Source: Adhaeribacter pallidiroseus
GTDB taxonomy: Bacteria > Bacteroidota > Bacteroidia > Cytophagales > Hymenobacteraceae
Direction: 5' to 3'
Assembly (NCBI RefSeq): GCF_003340495.1
Contig: NZ_QASA01000001.1
Coordinates: 3,100,001 to 3,164,000 of the forward strand
DNA length: 64,000 nt
The notes under the pieces are model-generated. The model had not been told where the DNA came from and searched no databases. It worked only from the letters and a program-made list of their open reading frames with translations. Both the position numbers and the translations under genes were made by a program. Position 1 is the first letter of the stretch, and each line of letters begins with the position of its first letter. This document shows positions 28,165-36,170 of this stretch, one piece after another.

Positions 28165-28840
28165 GTTGTTGCTTCTCGGCCAACAAAAGCAAAATGTCAT
28201 TCATTAACTGATCTACTTGTTCCGGAACAGTGCCGTCGTAAATGCCCCGTACATGCCGGTTAGTGTCTGTTAAAATAAAAGCGCCACTGTGCACAAAGCC
28301 GCCCGGTTCCTTTTCATCTTCCGCCGCCGAAACCATGTATTGAGCCGCGATAGCATAAATACTGTCTTTGGCCCCGGTCACAAATTGCCATTTACTGCTG
28401 CTTACGCCTAAACGCCCCGCATAGTCCCGGAGAACTGCTACTGAATCGTGCTGCGGGTCAATGGTATGCGACAACAATACCACCTGGTCATTATTTTTAA
28501 ATTTTTCGTAAACGCGCAGCAGTTGGCTCTTCATCTTTGGGCATATGGTAGGGCAAGTGGTAAAAAAGAAGTCCGTTACGTAGATTTTACCGGCTAAAGT
28601 TTGACTGGTTACCCGCTGACTATCCTGGTTTATGAAACTAAAATCCGGAATCTGGTGATAGATTGTATCGGTTATGGTTTGGCCGTTAACTATGCGTTGT
28701 TCCGTTTCTCTTTCTCCCAAAATGGGCAAACGGTTTGAGGTAGTATGTGTTTGGGAACAGCTGAAAAGTAGCCCAGCCCAAAGCAAAAAGCAGGCTGGGT
28801 TCCTCAAAAATTTTAATTTATGTTTTACGTGTTGTTGCAT
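28151..28840 (-). CDS. SCO1/SenC family copper chaperone
   Basis: 229 residues. The lipoprotein signal ends at LLFSCSQ. The thioredoxin-fold domain carries the copper motif CPTICPK and the third copper ligand His in FVHSGAFIL. SCO proteins deliver copper to, or keep reduced the thiols of, the CuA centre of cytochrome c oxidase. It shares a base with the preceding gene's stop and overlaps the cytochrome c gene, an operon in which nearly every member fits a role in copper or haem redox chemistry. Confidence 0.93.
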   Translation of the reverse strand: MQQHVKHKLKFLRNPACFLLWAGLLFSCSQTHTTSNRLPILGERETEQRIVNGQTITDTIYHQIPDFSFINQDSQRVTSQTLAGKIYVTDFFFTTCPTICPKMKSQLLRVYEKFKNNDQVVLLSHTIDPQHDSVAVLRDYAGRLGVSSSKWQFVTGAKDSIYAIAAQYMVSAAEDEKEPGGFVHSGAFILTDTNRHVRGIYDGTVPEQVDQLMNDILLLLAEKQQHAQK

Positions 28841-29241
28841 TACTTGAATGTATTTTTTTCCGTGTTGGCCAAGGCGCTGGTTACTTGTTTTTTTACTTGG
28901 TTAATTTTAAATAATTGATCCTCTAAATAAATACTGGCATTTTCAGGTGATAAATCCGCCGGATTTTTATACTGATGCATCCAATTCATCATGGCTGCAT
29001 CGGCCTTCCTTAAATCGGTAATTTGATTTTGAATAAGCTTTGTATCCATGTGCGTAGAATCAGCTTTTTGGAGATAAGCTTTTAATTTACGCTGCCTTTG
29101 GTTTATTTTATCCATTTGGCTCATGACTGCATCGTGCTGGGTGAGAACTTGTTCTTCCAGTTGTTTGAGTTTTTCTTTTTCAGATAAGGAGCAAGAAAAA
29201 AAACTTATCAGGAATATTAAACTAAAGGCGTAATGCTTCAT
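28840..29241 (-). CDS. Small coiled-coil lipoprotein of unknown function
   Basis: 133 residues from 29241 (MKHYAFSLIFLISFFSCSLS, lipobox Cys). An ATG two codons upstream at 29247 is the alternative. The mature part is almost entirely helical and charged (EKEKLKQLEEQVLTQHDAVM, RKLKAYLQKADSTHMD), predicting a coiled coil, with a Met/His-containing segment AAMMNWMHQY. No family recognised. Fixed position between the outer-membrane protein and SCO in a tight operon suggests a part in the same copper/haem pathway. Confidence 0.75.
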   Translation of the reverse strand: MKHYAFSLIFLISFFSCSLSEKEKLKQLEEQVLTQHDAVMSQMDKINQRQRKLKAYLQKADSTHMDTKLIQNQITDLRKADAAMMNWMHQYKNPADLSPENASIYLEDQLFKINQVKKQVTSALANTEKNTFK

Positions 29242-29246
29242 AACCA

Positions 29247-30239
29247 TTACTTACTTTTAATTAAATACTTGGTCTGGTTAAAGTTATAACTAAACCCAAG
29301 TACTAAACGGCCGGCACTAGCCGGATGACCTGTATCTTCTTCGTAAATCGGAAGCTGAAAAGCTAGATTTACGCCAGCGTTTTTGTAATAAATATCCAGG
29401 CCCGGACCCAGTAAAGCATTATTCATTTTGTGTTCGCCAGTGAGTTCGCCGTTAAATTTTTCCCCTTGGGTATACTCGTAAAAAAATTGCACCGAAGGAT
29501 TCATGTTCCAGTTTGGGTTGACATTGTAGCGGTAAAATAAATTGGCAAAGTGAGCCGAACTGTTGGCAATACTTTCCTTATAATAATTTTGGCCGTTTAG
29601 TTTATAACTGGAGTTAATGCTTAAGCCAAATTTCTTGTAGCCGGCAATGTAGTTCACATACCCAAAATAATCGACGCTACCCGTACCGGTTTGGTACAAC
29701 AAAGGTTGCCGGGAACCTTCGGCGTTGGTACGGTAATAATGGCCGGTGGGTAGTTTTAAACCACCCCCGAGTACTAAACGCTGCTGCACGCCGGCTACTT
29801 CAATTTTACGTAACACATGCACGCCCGCAAATAAATTAATATCGCCTAAACCAGCCAAAGTAGTGCGGCTTTGGTTGTACTGCGTAGTATTCTGCACGTA
29901 TGGCACAAAGGCATTTAACTCTACTCGCTGATGAATAAAATATTTCGCCCGGATTTCCGTAGCCCGGTACACTTCAAAATCCGTTGGATTGCCATTGTGG
30001 CTGTGCGAGCCAGAACCACTATCCGGTCCGCCAGTTAAAATACCAGCGCCTTTCGGAAAAAAGTGGGAGCTCTGATTAGCGCTTTGGTACCCATTAAAGC
30101 TTCGGTAGCGGTGCAATACGCCCAGGCTGCTTTGATTATCGTAAGGCGTGATGCCCATAAAACAACCGCATATATCGCAAGCCCAACTGACCGAATTTTT
30201 TAAAATTAAAAGGAGGAACAGGTAAATAATTTTCTTCAT
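29247..30239 (-). CDS. Outer-membrane transporter-like protein of copper operon
   Basis: 330 residues from 30239 (MKKIIYLFLLLILK); an ATG two codons earlier is possible. The signal peptide ends near SWA and the mature N-terminus is CDICGCFMGI, a CxxCxC cluster that could bind metal. The remaining sequence is a predicted outer-membrane barrel (LGGGLKLPTGHYYR, VDYFGYVNYIAGYKKFGLSI, ending LGFSYNFNQTKYLIKSK) with a His-rich loop SGSHSHNG. It lies one base beyond the MauG-like gene. Similar proteins accompany MbnP/MbnH-type genes in Bacteroidota as far as I know. A decayed paralogue lies at 27416-27633. Confidence 0.78.
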   Translation of the reverse strand: MKKIIYLFLLLILKNSVSWACDICGCFMGITPYDNQSSLGVLHRYRSFNGYQSANQSSHFFPKGAGILTGGPDSGSGSHSHNGNPTDFEVYRATEIRAKYFIHQRVELNAFVPYVQNTTQYNQSRTTLAGLGDINLFAGVHVLRKIEVAGVQQRLVLGGGLKLPTGHYYRTNAEGSRQPLLYQTGTGSVDYFGYVNYIAGYKKFGLSINSSYKLNGQNYYKESIANSSAHFANLFYRYNVNPNWNMNPSVQFFYEYTQGEKFNGELTGEHKMNNALLGPGLDIYYKNAGVNLAFQLPIYEEDTGHPASAGRLVLGFSYNFNQTKYLIKSK

Positions 30240-30246
30240 AATCAAC

Positions 30247-31302
30247 TTAAAAAGGATCCGTAAAACGGGAATCAGTGATAAACTTTTTATCGGTTAACGC
30301 TTCCAGAAAGCTTAGCAACGCCTGCTTTTCTGCCTCCGAAAGCGAGATACCTGGTTGCGCCTTTGCCAGAACCGGATCCAGAGTAGCCGATTTTTTTACG
30401 CCTTGCCGGTAATGATCTAATACCTGACTTAAAGTTCGGAACCGGCCATCGTGCATGTAGGGCGCACTTAGGGCAACGTTGCGTAAACTGGGTACTTTAA
30501 ACTTACCCGCATCCGCCGCCTCTTGGGTAATCATTTGCCGGCCCGCATCTTTCTTAAAATCTGTATCTAACCCGTTGTTGCGGAACGAGAGGTCGGTAAA
30601 TAAACCAGGAGTATGGCAGGTAGCGCATTTATTTTGAAAAACGACTAAACCTTGTACCTGTAAAGTTGAAAGCACATCGGTTTTACCTTGCACGTAATAA
30701 TCGTAAGGCGCGGAAACGGAAACAAACTGCCCCATAAACTGCGCCATAGCCCGGAATAATTGCTGACTGTTAATGCTATCCTGGTGAAAAACCTTGTTAA
30801 AAGCGGTTACATATTGCGGATTACGGTTTAGTTTCCGGATAACGTTACTTAAACTTTCGCCCATTTCAATTGGGTTCGTTATAGGAGATAGCGGTACCAG
30901 TTCCAGGTGCGTAACTCCCCCATCCCAGAAAAAAGATTTATCCCACCGCAGATTAGTTAAACTCGGGGTGTTGCGCGTCCCCAATTGGTCCTGAATGCCG
31001 TGGCTTACGGTATGATCCAAGTCGGCAAAGCCGGCAAATTGCTTATGGCAGCTCCCACACGAAACAGTTCCATCGCGGGAAAGCAAGGGATCATAAAATA
31101 ACTGTCGTCCCAACTCAAATCCAGCTTGCGTCGGTTCGTTCTCGGTAAACAAGTAAACCGGCGGTGGAAAATGAACTGGGTTTTTCTGCAAGTCAACGGC
31201 AGTGGGCACCTCCGGATCGGGGTAGCAACCCGCTAAAAAATTTAAAAAAATAGCCAGCAGAACAATGCAGCGCTTTTTGTTAAGTCCTAAAATTTCCGGC
31301 AT
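30247..31302 (-). CDS. MbnH/MauG-like dihaem enzyme (cytochrome c peroxidase family)
   Basis: 351 residues. A lipoprotein signal (LNFLAGCY, Cys26) places it in the periplasm. Two c-haem sites: C82-x-x-C85-H86 (SCGSCHKQ) and C226-x-x-C229-H230 (KCATCHTP), plus the family motifs SLTNLRWDKSFFWDGG, NPIEMGES and SLRNVALSAPYMHDGRF. It belongs to the bacterial cytochrome c peroxidase/MauG family. It starts two bases after the MbnP-like gene, the pairing typical of MbnH, which oxidises a Trp of MbnP to kynurenine; a plain H2O2-reducing role is the alternative. Confidence 0.88.
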   Translation of the reverse strand: MPEILGLNKKRCIVLLAIFLNFLAGCYPDPEVPTAVDLQKNPVHFPPPVYLFTENEPTQAGFELGRQLFYDPLLSRDGTVSCGSCHKQFAGFADLDHTVSHGIQDQLGTRNTPSLTNLRWDKSFFWDGGVTHLELVPLSPITNPIEMGESLSNVIRKLNRNPQYVTAFNKVFHQDSINSQQLFRAMAQFMGQFVSVSAPYDYYVQGKTDVLSTLQVQGLVVFQNKCATCHTPGLFTDLSFRNNGLDTDFKKDAGRQMITQEAADAGKFKVPSLRNVALSAPYMHDGRFRTLSQVLDHYRQGVKKSATLDPVLAKAQPGISLSEAEKQALLSFLEALTDKKFITDSRFTDPF

Positions 31303-31304
31303 GG

Positions 31305-32066
31305 TTAATTATGGATATGATCCACCCGGAACATGTCGCGGTAATTATCGGCAACCGTTACCGAAGCCGGGCCACCCATAGTTGTGCTTAAATCGGCAAA
31401 CTTAATCAGCCGCGGCGATTGAAACATTTCCAGCACATTTACTTTTAAATGCACCTGCGGTGCTTTCCCGGCCGCTACCAGCATTTTATTGCCATTTAAA
31501 TCAGGCGAAACCGTGCGAATGGTGTTATTAGGAGCTTTAAAACCACCAATGTGAAAAGTTAAGCCGCCTTTTTCGGATTGGGGCGAGTAACCTTCGAGTT
31601 TCAGGAAAATATAACCGGTGTTCCAGCTCCAGAACATGCCCTGGGCCGGATCTAAGGCACCAGTTTGAGCTCCGGATACATTCCGGACACTATCTACACC
31701 TACCGTAAAGGTTAAACCCGTGTACTCGCCCGAAGGCACGTTGTTAAGGGTAAGTAATTTGGAATCCGGCTTTTCCTGGTCAATCAAATAATAACTATCG
31801 GGTTGTTTGTAAGTAGAGCCATCGGCTTTAATTAAAACAATATTGCTGATGTAGTATTTAAAAGTAGTAATCTGAAATTGATCGCCGTTGGCATTGGTGT
31901 ATTGCTGGGGGTTTAAAGCCAGTTCTTCGTTGCCCACCACGTGTTCGAACTCCAGATTTACCTGCCCCATAGTAATAGCTTCGGTTTCGGGATCTTTTTT
32001 ACAAGCGGTAAATAAGGTAGTAACAGTAAAAAGAACGAAGGTATATTTTAAGAATAAAGATTTCAT
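31305..32066 (-). CDS. MbnP-like copper-binding lipoprotein
   Basis: 253 residues. The lipoprotein signal ends at TLFTACKK. The MbnP domain spans the rest: GQVNLEFEHVVGNEEL, QITTFKYYISNIVL, the signature MFWSWNTGYIFLKLEG, GGLTFHIGGF and terminal HIHN. In characterised MbnP a Trp is converted by its partner MbnH into kynurenine to complete a high-affinity copper site; the WSW motif here offers candidate residues. First gene of the leftward operon, so copper binding probably sets the theme for the rest. Confidence 0.88.
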   Translation of the reverse strand: MKSLFLKYTFVLFTVTTLFTACKKDPETEAITMGQVNLEFEHVVGNEELALNPQQYTNANGDQFQITTFKYYISNIVLIKADGSTYKQPDSYYLIDQEKPDSKLLTLNNVPSGEYTGLTFTVGVDSVRNVSGAQTGALDPAQGMFWSWNTGYIFLKLEGYSPQSEKGGLTFHIGGFKAPNNTIRTVSPDLNGNKMLVAAGKAPQVHLKVNVLEMFQSPRLIKFADLSTTMGGPASVTVADNYRDMFRVDHIHN

Positions 32067-32270
32067 GAGCTCGTTTTAAAAGTAAATACAAAAGATTGTT
32101 CGCCAAGCTTACAGCCTTACTTTGGCTTAAACCAGGACGCCCCTTTAATCAGAAAATTTAAAAAATTTTATTACAGACTAGCCTCTTACGACTTTTACGC
32201 CCCAGAAATGACGCTTAAACGCAAGAAGTTTAAGAATGCAGCGAAGCTATTTAGGAATTAGCTCCTGGAT

Positions 32271-32642
32271 TTAAACTTGCGGTGGATGAAAAATGAAAGA
32301 AAGATTAGCTACCGTTACTCCCGGCAGGTAATTAAAACAATGTTGCAAGAATGCATTGCGGGCAGTAAATGGAAGCACAAGAAGAGTCTGGCAAAACAAG
32401 GTAATTTCCGGAACCAGTTTAGACTTTGGGGTTGAAGATTGATTTTCTGGCTGCTCGGCTTTTTGCAATTGTTTTTTTAAGTAGCAATGGCCATTACAAT
32501 GCATTTCCGGCTTTTTCTTGTTCACGCACAAATATTCGGCAATGTAATTTTTATTGGCTTGATAATCGAGAACAATAAATACCTTGCTGAAGCTTTGCAC
32601 CAGCATTACCAATAAGAGCACTATGGTAACGGCACTTTTCAA
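32271..32642 (-). CDS. Small Cys/His-rich membrane or exported protein
   Basis: 123 residues. An N-terminal hydrophobic segment (residues 4-22) precedes a conserved-looking metal-binding-type motif C-V-N-K-K-K-P-E-M-H-C-N-G-H-C-Y-L (residues about 39-55), then a low-complexity linker and a C-terminus with FLQHCFNYLP. I know similar short proteins in Bacteroidota near copper or TonB-dependent receptor genes, but no family name or function. It is just upstream of the MbnP operon and downstream of a second MauG-type gene, which fits metal handling. Confidence 0.65.
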   Translation of the reverse strand: MKSAVTIVLLLVMLVQSFSKVFIVLDYQANKNYIAEYLCVNKKKPEMHCNGHCYLKKQLQKAEQPENQSSTPKSKLVPEITLFCQTLLVLPFTARNAFLQHCFNYLPGVTVANLSFIFHPPQV

Positions 32643-32720
32643 GTTGTTTTCGTTGCGGAGTAAAAGTAGAACCAGAATTTTTTGAAAAAAAGCATTCTTT
32701 CTGTTTTTACCAAGCTTATT

Positions 32721-33823
32721 TTAAGGAGTTGTAATTTCCGAAAAACGCTCGTCTTGCAAAAACGTCTCATCCGTAAGCGTTTTTAGAAACGTGATAATCT
32801 TGGTTTTTTCTTGGGGCGTAAGTTCCAGCGATTTGCCTTTTACCTGGTTCGACGCCTCTAAAATCAAAGGGTCCAGATTAGGGCTGGCATAGTTGATGTG
32901 GTCGTTGTAATGATCCAGCACTTCTTCCAGGGATTTAAAACGGCCGTCGTGCATGTAAGGGGCCGTAACGGCAATATTCCGTAAAGAAGGCGCTTTAAAC
33001 TTACCATCGTCGGTGGCTTTGCCGGTAACGGCTCCGCGACCTTTATCGGCAAAAGTGGCATCTAAGCCATTGTTATGAAATTGTTGCAAAGTAAAAAAAT
33101 CACTGCCGTGGCAATCGCCGCAATTGCCGCCCCGCAGGTTTCGGCCGGGGTCGGGATGCGTGATAAACAACTGCATGCCTTCCAGTTCTTCTACCGTTAA
33201 ATTAGCCTGTCCCGCCCGAAATTTATCATAAGGCGAGTTCGTAGAAACCAAGGTGCGGGTAAACTGGGCCAAGGCTTTCAGCATTAAATCCGCAGTTATA
33301 GTACTGGTGCCAAAGGTTTTTTTAAAAAGATCTGGGTACGTTCCGGTGTTTTGGAGTTCACGAACGGCTTCGTCCAGGTTCTGGTGCATTTCCAGGGGTT
33401 CTCTATTGGAATACGCGCTTGCGCTTCTAAAGAATTTGCTTCGCCGGCCCAGTTGAATGTTTTGTTCCAGGCCAGATTCACCAGACTCATGGAGCTGCGG
33501 TTAGTACTTTGCCCGTTAATGCCGGTACTCAGGGCTTTGCCGTCGGTAAAAGCCAATTTTTGCTGATGACAACTGCCGCAGGAAATAGTATTATCGCCGG
33601 ATAATTTTTTTTCATAAAACAAGCGCCGGCCCAACAAAACGCCTTCTTCGGTTAAAGGATTATCGGCCGGAATGGTAGGTGGTTGAAATCGTTCGGAGAA
33701 TGAAAGGGTATAAGGTGTTGGTTGAGGTACCGGTATTTCTTCTTGCTTATCCTCATCATCCGTAGAGGAGCAAGAAAAGGCTAGTAAACAACAAAATAAA
33801 GCAAAAGAGTAAAGTGGTTTCAC
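32721..33823 (-). pseudogene. Frameshifted MauG/cytochrome c peroxidase paralogue
   Basis: A second dihaem peroxidase-family gene, broken by one base. From 33823: lipoprotein signal ending LAFSCSST, haem site 1 (SCGSCHQQ), NRSSMSLVNLAWNKTFNW, then IENP. Here, in a run of four C (complement of G at 33395-33398), the frame breaks; restoring a fifth C gives IENPLEMHQNLDEAV, matching NPIEMGESL of the intact paralogue at 30247-31302. The second frame holds haem site 2 (NCGDCHGS) and SLRNIAVTAPYMHDGRF and runs to 32721. Everything else is intact, so it is either a very recent pseudogene, a phase-variable gene or a sequencing error in the homopolymer. Confidence 0.85.
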
Positions 33824-34367
33824 TGATTTTTTAAATTACTGATAACAAACAAGTATCGCTAAACACACATTAACCAGAACGCACCCCCCGACCCAATAAT
33901 CATGCAAATTGCTAATTAGCTAACGCAAGCAAATCCTTTAATATTTCAATACAGGATAAGTTAAGTCATAAACATCTGAAACTAGAAACCAGTTCTTTGC
34001 TGCACATATAAACTCCAACAATTTTTATAATTGGTATTAATGCCGCTAGTAGGAGCTTGTAGTTCGTATTTTGGTTTACTTTATTTATAGTACGAGCGGC
34101 AAGCTTGCCTTGGCGATTACCTGTTTTAAGAGGTGCTTACCGAGTTAATAGCGGTGGTACTTACTTTTCTGTTTTGATTTTGCTGCTTTAGCACGCGGTA
34201 ATAAAATAAAAAAAGCAACTTTATTGTTTCTTGCTACCGGCTGAATAAAGAACTACCGCCAAGAACCTGTTACAAAGCTTAACAAGTTTCTGGCGGTAAG
34301 TCCGTTTAAAATTTTATCTACAACGAGCTACTAAAAACCATTTATAAAAGCGGCATTTTTTTAAATT
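33824..34367. other. Intergenic region, no gene seen
   Basis: About 540 bases between two leftward genes. It contains one imperfect inverted repeat near its left gene's end (listed separately) and otherwise AT-rich sequence with no credible frame or RNA. Confidence 0.5.
34254..34298. terminator. Imperfect inverted repeat, possible terminator
   Basis: TACCGCCAAGAAC (34254-34266) faces GTTTCTGGCGGTA (34286-34298), pairing at 11 or more positions. It lies about 70 bases beyond the leftward oxidoreductase stop. The T-run in that direction is weak, so terminator function is uncertain. Confidence 0.4.
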
Positions 34368-35795
34368 TTACTTTTTCTTCCGAGCCAATTCCAAAGCTTT
34401 GGTAGTGGTGTAATATTTAGCCAGCATATTCGGCACTTCCCATTCCGGCATTTTACCCGATGCTAAAAACTCCAGGTATTTTTCGGTAACCTGGCCAAAG
34501 TGGGCTTCGTGGCCGTTGTGGTATTTTTCAGGAGCTGTTACGGTCCAGATTTTGCCGGTTTTCTCAACAGTTACACCCGGGAAAATAGCTTGCACAGTAG
34601 CTAAACCAGTTTTTAAAGTTTCTTCGAAAGCGTTTAAATCCGTACCCGCAGCCGGCTCGATGTACAAAACCGGTTTGTAGTTTTGCTCCTTGCCCTGCCG
34701 GATAATCAAATTAGCTTTGGTGCCTTTCATAATAGAGAAATGCGTATCGCCAGCACCTTCGGGGGCTTCAAAATTCCAGATTACCGACACCTTGGCATGC
34801 GTGCCTTTTAACTGGTAATTAATTTCGCCGTTCGAGTAAACGCCTAATAACGAATCACTAACCACGTCTTTTTTTAAAAAATCCGGGTAAGAATCTAGCT
34901 GAGTAACGGTTTTAAACTGCGTTGGGGTAAGTTTGGTTTGCCAATGGCGGGCACTGGTTAATTTTACATCTTTGGTATAGTCAATGGTTTGTTCCGGATA
35001 CGCTTCCCATTGCACTAAATCTACGAGGTGCGTAGTTACATCCACAATGCCTTCACCTTGTTGGCGCACATCAAAAAACCAGGCAGGGCGTTTTAACGGC
35101 GAACCGGATACATATTTAAAAAAATGATGGACGCTTTCTTTGGTAATGGCCGGGTCAGCGGCAGTTCCTTTTTGCAAAGTGCCAAACACGTCGGGCAATC
35201 TAGAAAACTCGCGTTGCAACATGGTGGTTATCTCGTAACGCTCCGTCATGATATCGTACAACATCACCTTATTTTTTTCCGCGGAGGCAAAAGCTTCTTT
35301 TAGCAAATCAAAATTCTGGGTGGTAATGGCCATGGGTTTGTCGGCCAACACGTTTAAGCCGGCATCTACAGCGGCTTTCATGTACTCGGTTTTTTTCTGG
35401 TTATTGCCCGACATTACGACCATATTGCCGGGTTTGGTCTGGAGCATTTTTTCAAGGAAATCCGGTCCGGTATACACATCTTCCTGCCATTGCGTTGGAT
35501 TTTCGGCGCGGGAGTTATACTGGCTGATTCTTTTTAAATGCTCGTCTATGTCCTGGCCGGCGGGAGCATACACGTGCACCAAGGGATCTACGTTGGGGTA
35601 CATGGATTTCTGCACCAAAGCCGCATGAAAATGGCCCGGATCAAGCGTCATTAATTTAATTTTACCATTAGTAGCAGCTGCTGCAGAATTGGCTTCGGTT
35701 TTATTTTCCGTGGTAATTTCTTTTTTATTATTAGAACAGCTTAAAAAAGTGCTGATGAGTAAAACAGGTAAAGCGGGGAAAAACAGTTTTTTCAT
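34368..35795 (-). CDS. Gfo/Idh/MocA-like oxidoreductase, lipoprotein
   Basis: 475 residues from the start at 35795 (MKKLFFPALPVLLISTFLSC), chosen because it gives a lipoprotein signal; the open frame extends 21 codons upstream. The Rossmann part (KIKLMTLDPGHFHAALVQKS, then MVVMSGNNQKKTEYMKAAVD, NVLADKPMA) fits Gfo/Idh/MocA, although the classical GxGxxG is replaced by LDPGHFHAA. The C-terminal region carries family-specific sequence with FDVRQQGEGIVDVTTHLVDL. An exported NAD(P)-type fold probably carries its own cofactor or acts on keto-sugars; reaction unknown. It is near a second Tat-exported family member and a GMC dehydrogenase. Confidence 0.82.
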   Translation of the reverse strand: MKKLFFPALPVLLISTFLSCSNNKKEITTENKTEANSAAAATNGKIKLMTLDPGHFHAALVQKSMYPNVDPLVHVYAPAGQDIDEHLKRISQYNSRAENPTQWQEDVYTGPDFLEKMLQTKPGNMVVMSGNNQKKTEYMKAAVDAGLNVLADKPMAITTQNFDLLKEAFASAEKNKVMLYDIMTERYEITTMLQREFSRLPDVFGTLQKGTAADPAITKESVHHFFKYVSGSPLKRPAWFFDVRQQGEGIVDVTTHLVDLVQWEAYPEQTIDYTKDVKLTSARHWQTKLTPTQFKTVTQLDSYPDFLKKDVVSDSLLGVYSNGEINYQLKGTHAKVSVIWNFEAPEGAGDTHFSIMKGTKANLIIRQGKEQNYKPVLYIEPAAGTDLNAFEETLKTGLATVQAIFPGVTVEKTGKIWTVTAPEKYHNGHEAHFGQVTEKYLEFLASGKMPEWEVPNMLAKYYTTTKALELARKKK

Positions 35796-36018
35796 AGGTT
35801 GGAGTTTATTGCCAGAATACGAACGGGTAAATAAAAAACTTAAACTGGAGCAAATCAAATTTAGCTAAAATTTAAATTCCGGGAACGTAGCCGAAGCAAA
35901 GTATACCGGAATCTTCTTTTCTTCATTATATTTTTACTGTCTTTTTTTGGGTGTAGTTTCTTGATTACATCTTACTATATTCTTAATTACTTGTAATCTG
36001 TTTTAAGTGATAAATAAA

Positions 36019-36042
36019 AGGTGTAGTTTAAAAACTACACCT
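36019..36042 (-). terminator. Intrinsic terminator
   Basis: AGGTGTAGTTT (36019-36029) and its exact complement (36032-36042) form a hairpin. On the minus strand it is followed by a T-rich tract (TTTTATTTATC). It lies about 130 bases beyond the leftward Tat-exported oxidoreductase gene. Confidence 0.65.
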
Positions 36043-36170
36043 AGATTTTAGAACTGGTTTTGCGTGTATCAGTTCTTCAACAAAATTAATTTAAAACAGC
36101 ATTTGCTAGAAACCCATAAACATCACTTAGAAACTGAACATATTAATAACTAATCGTTCCTTTAATTAAC

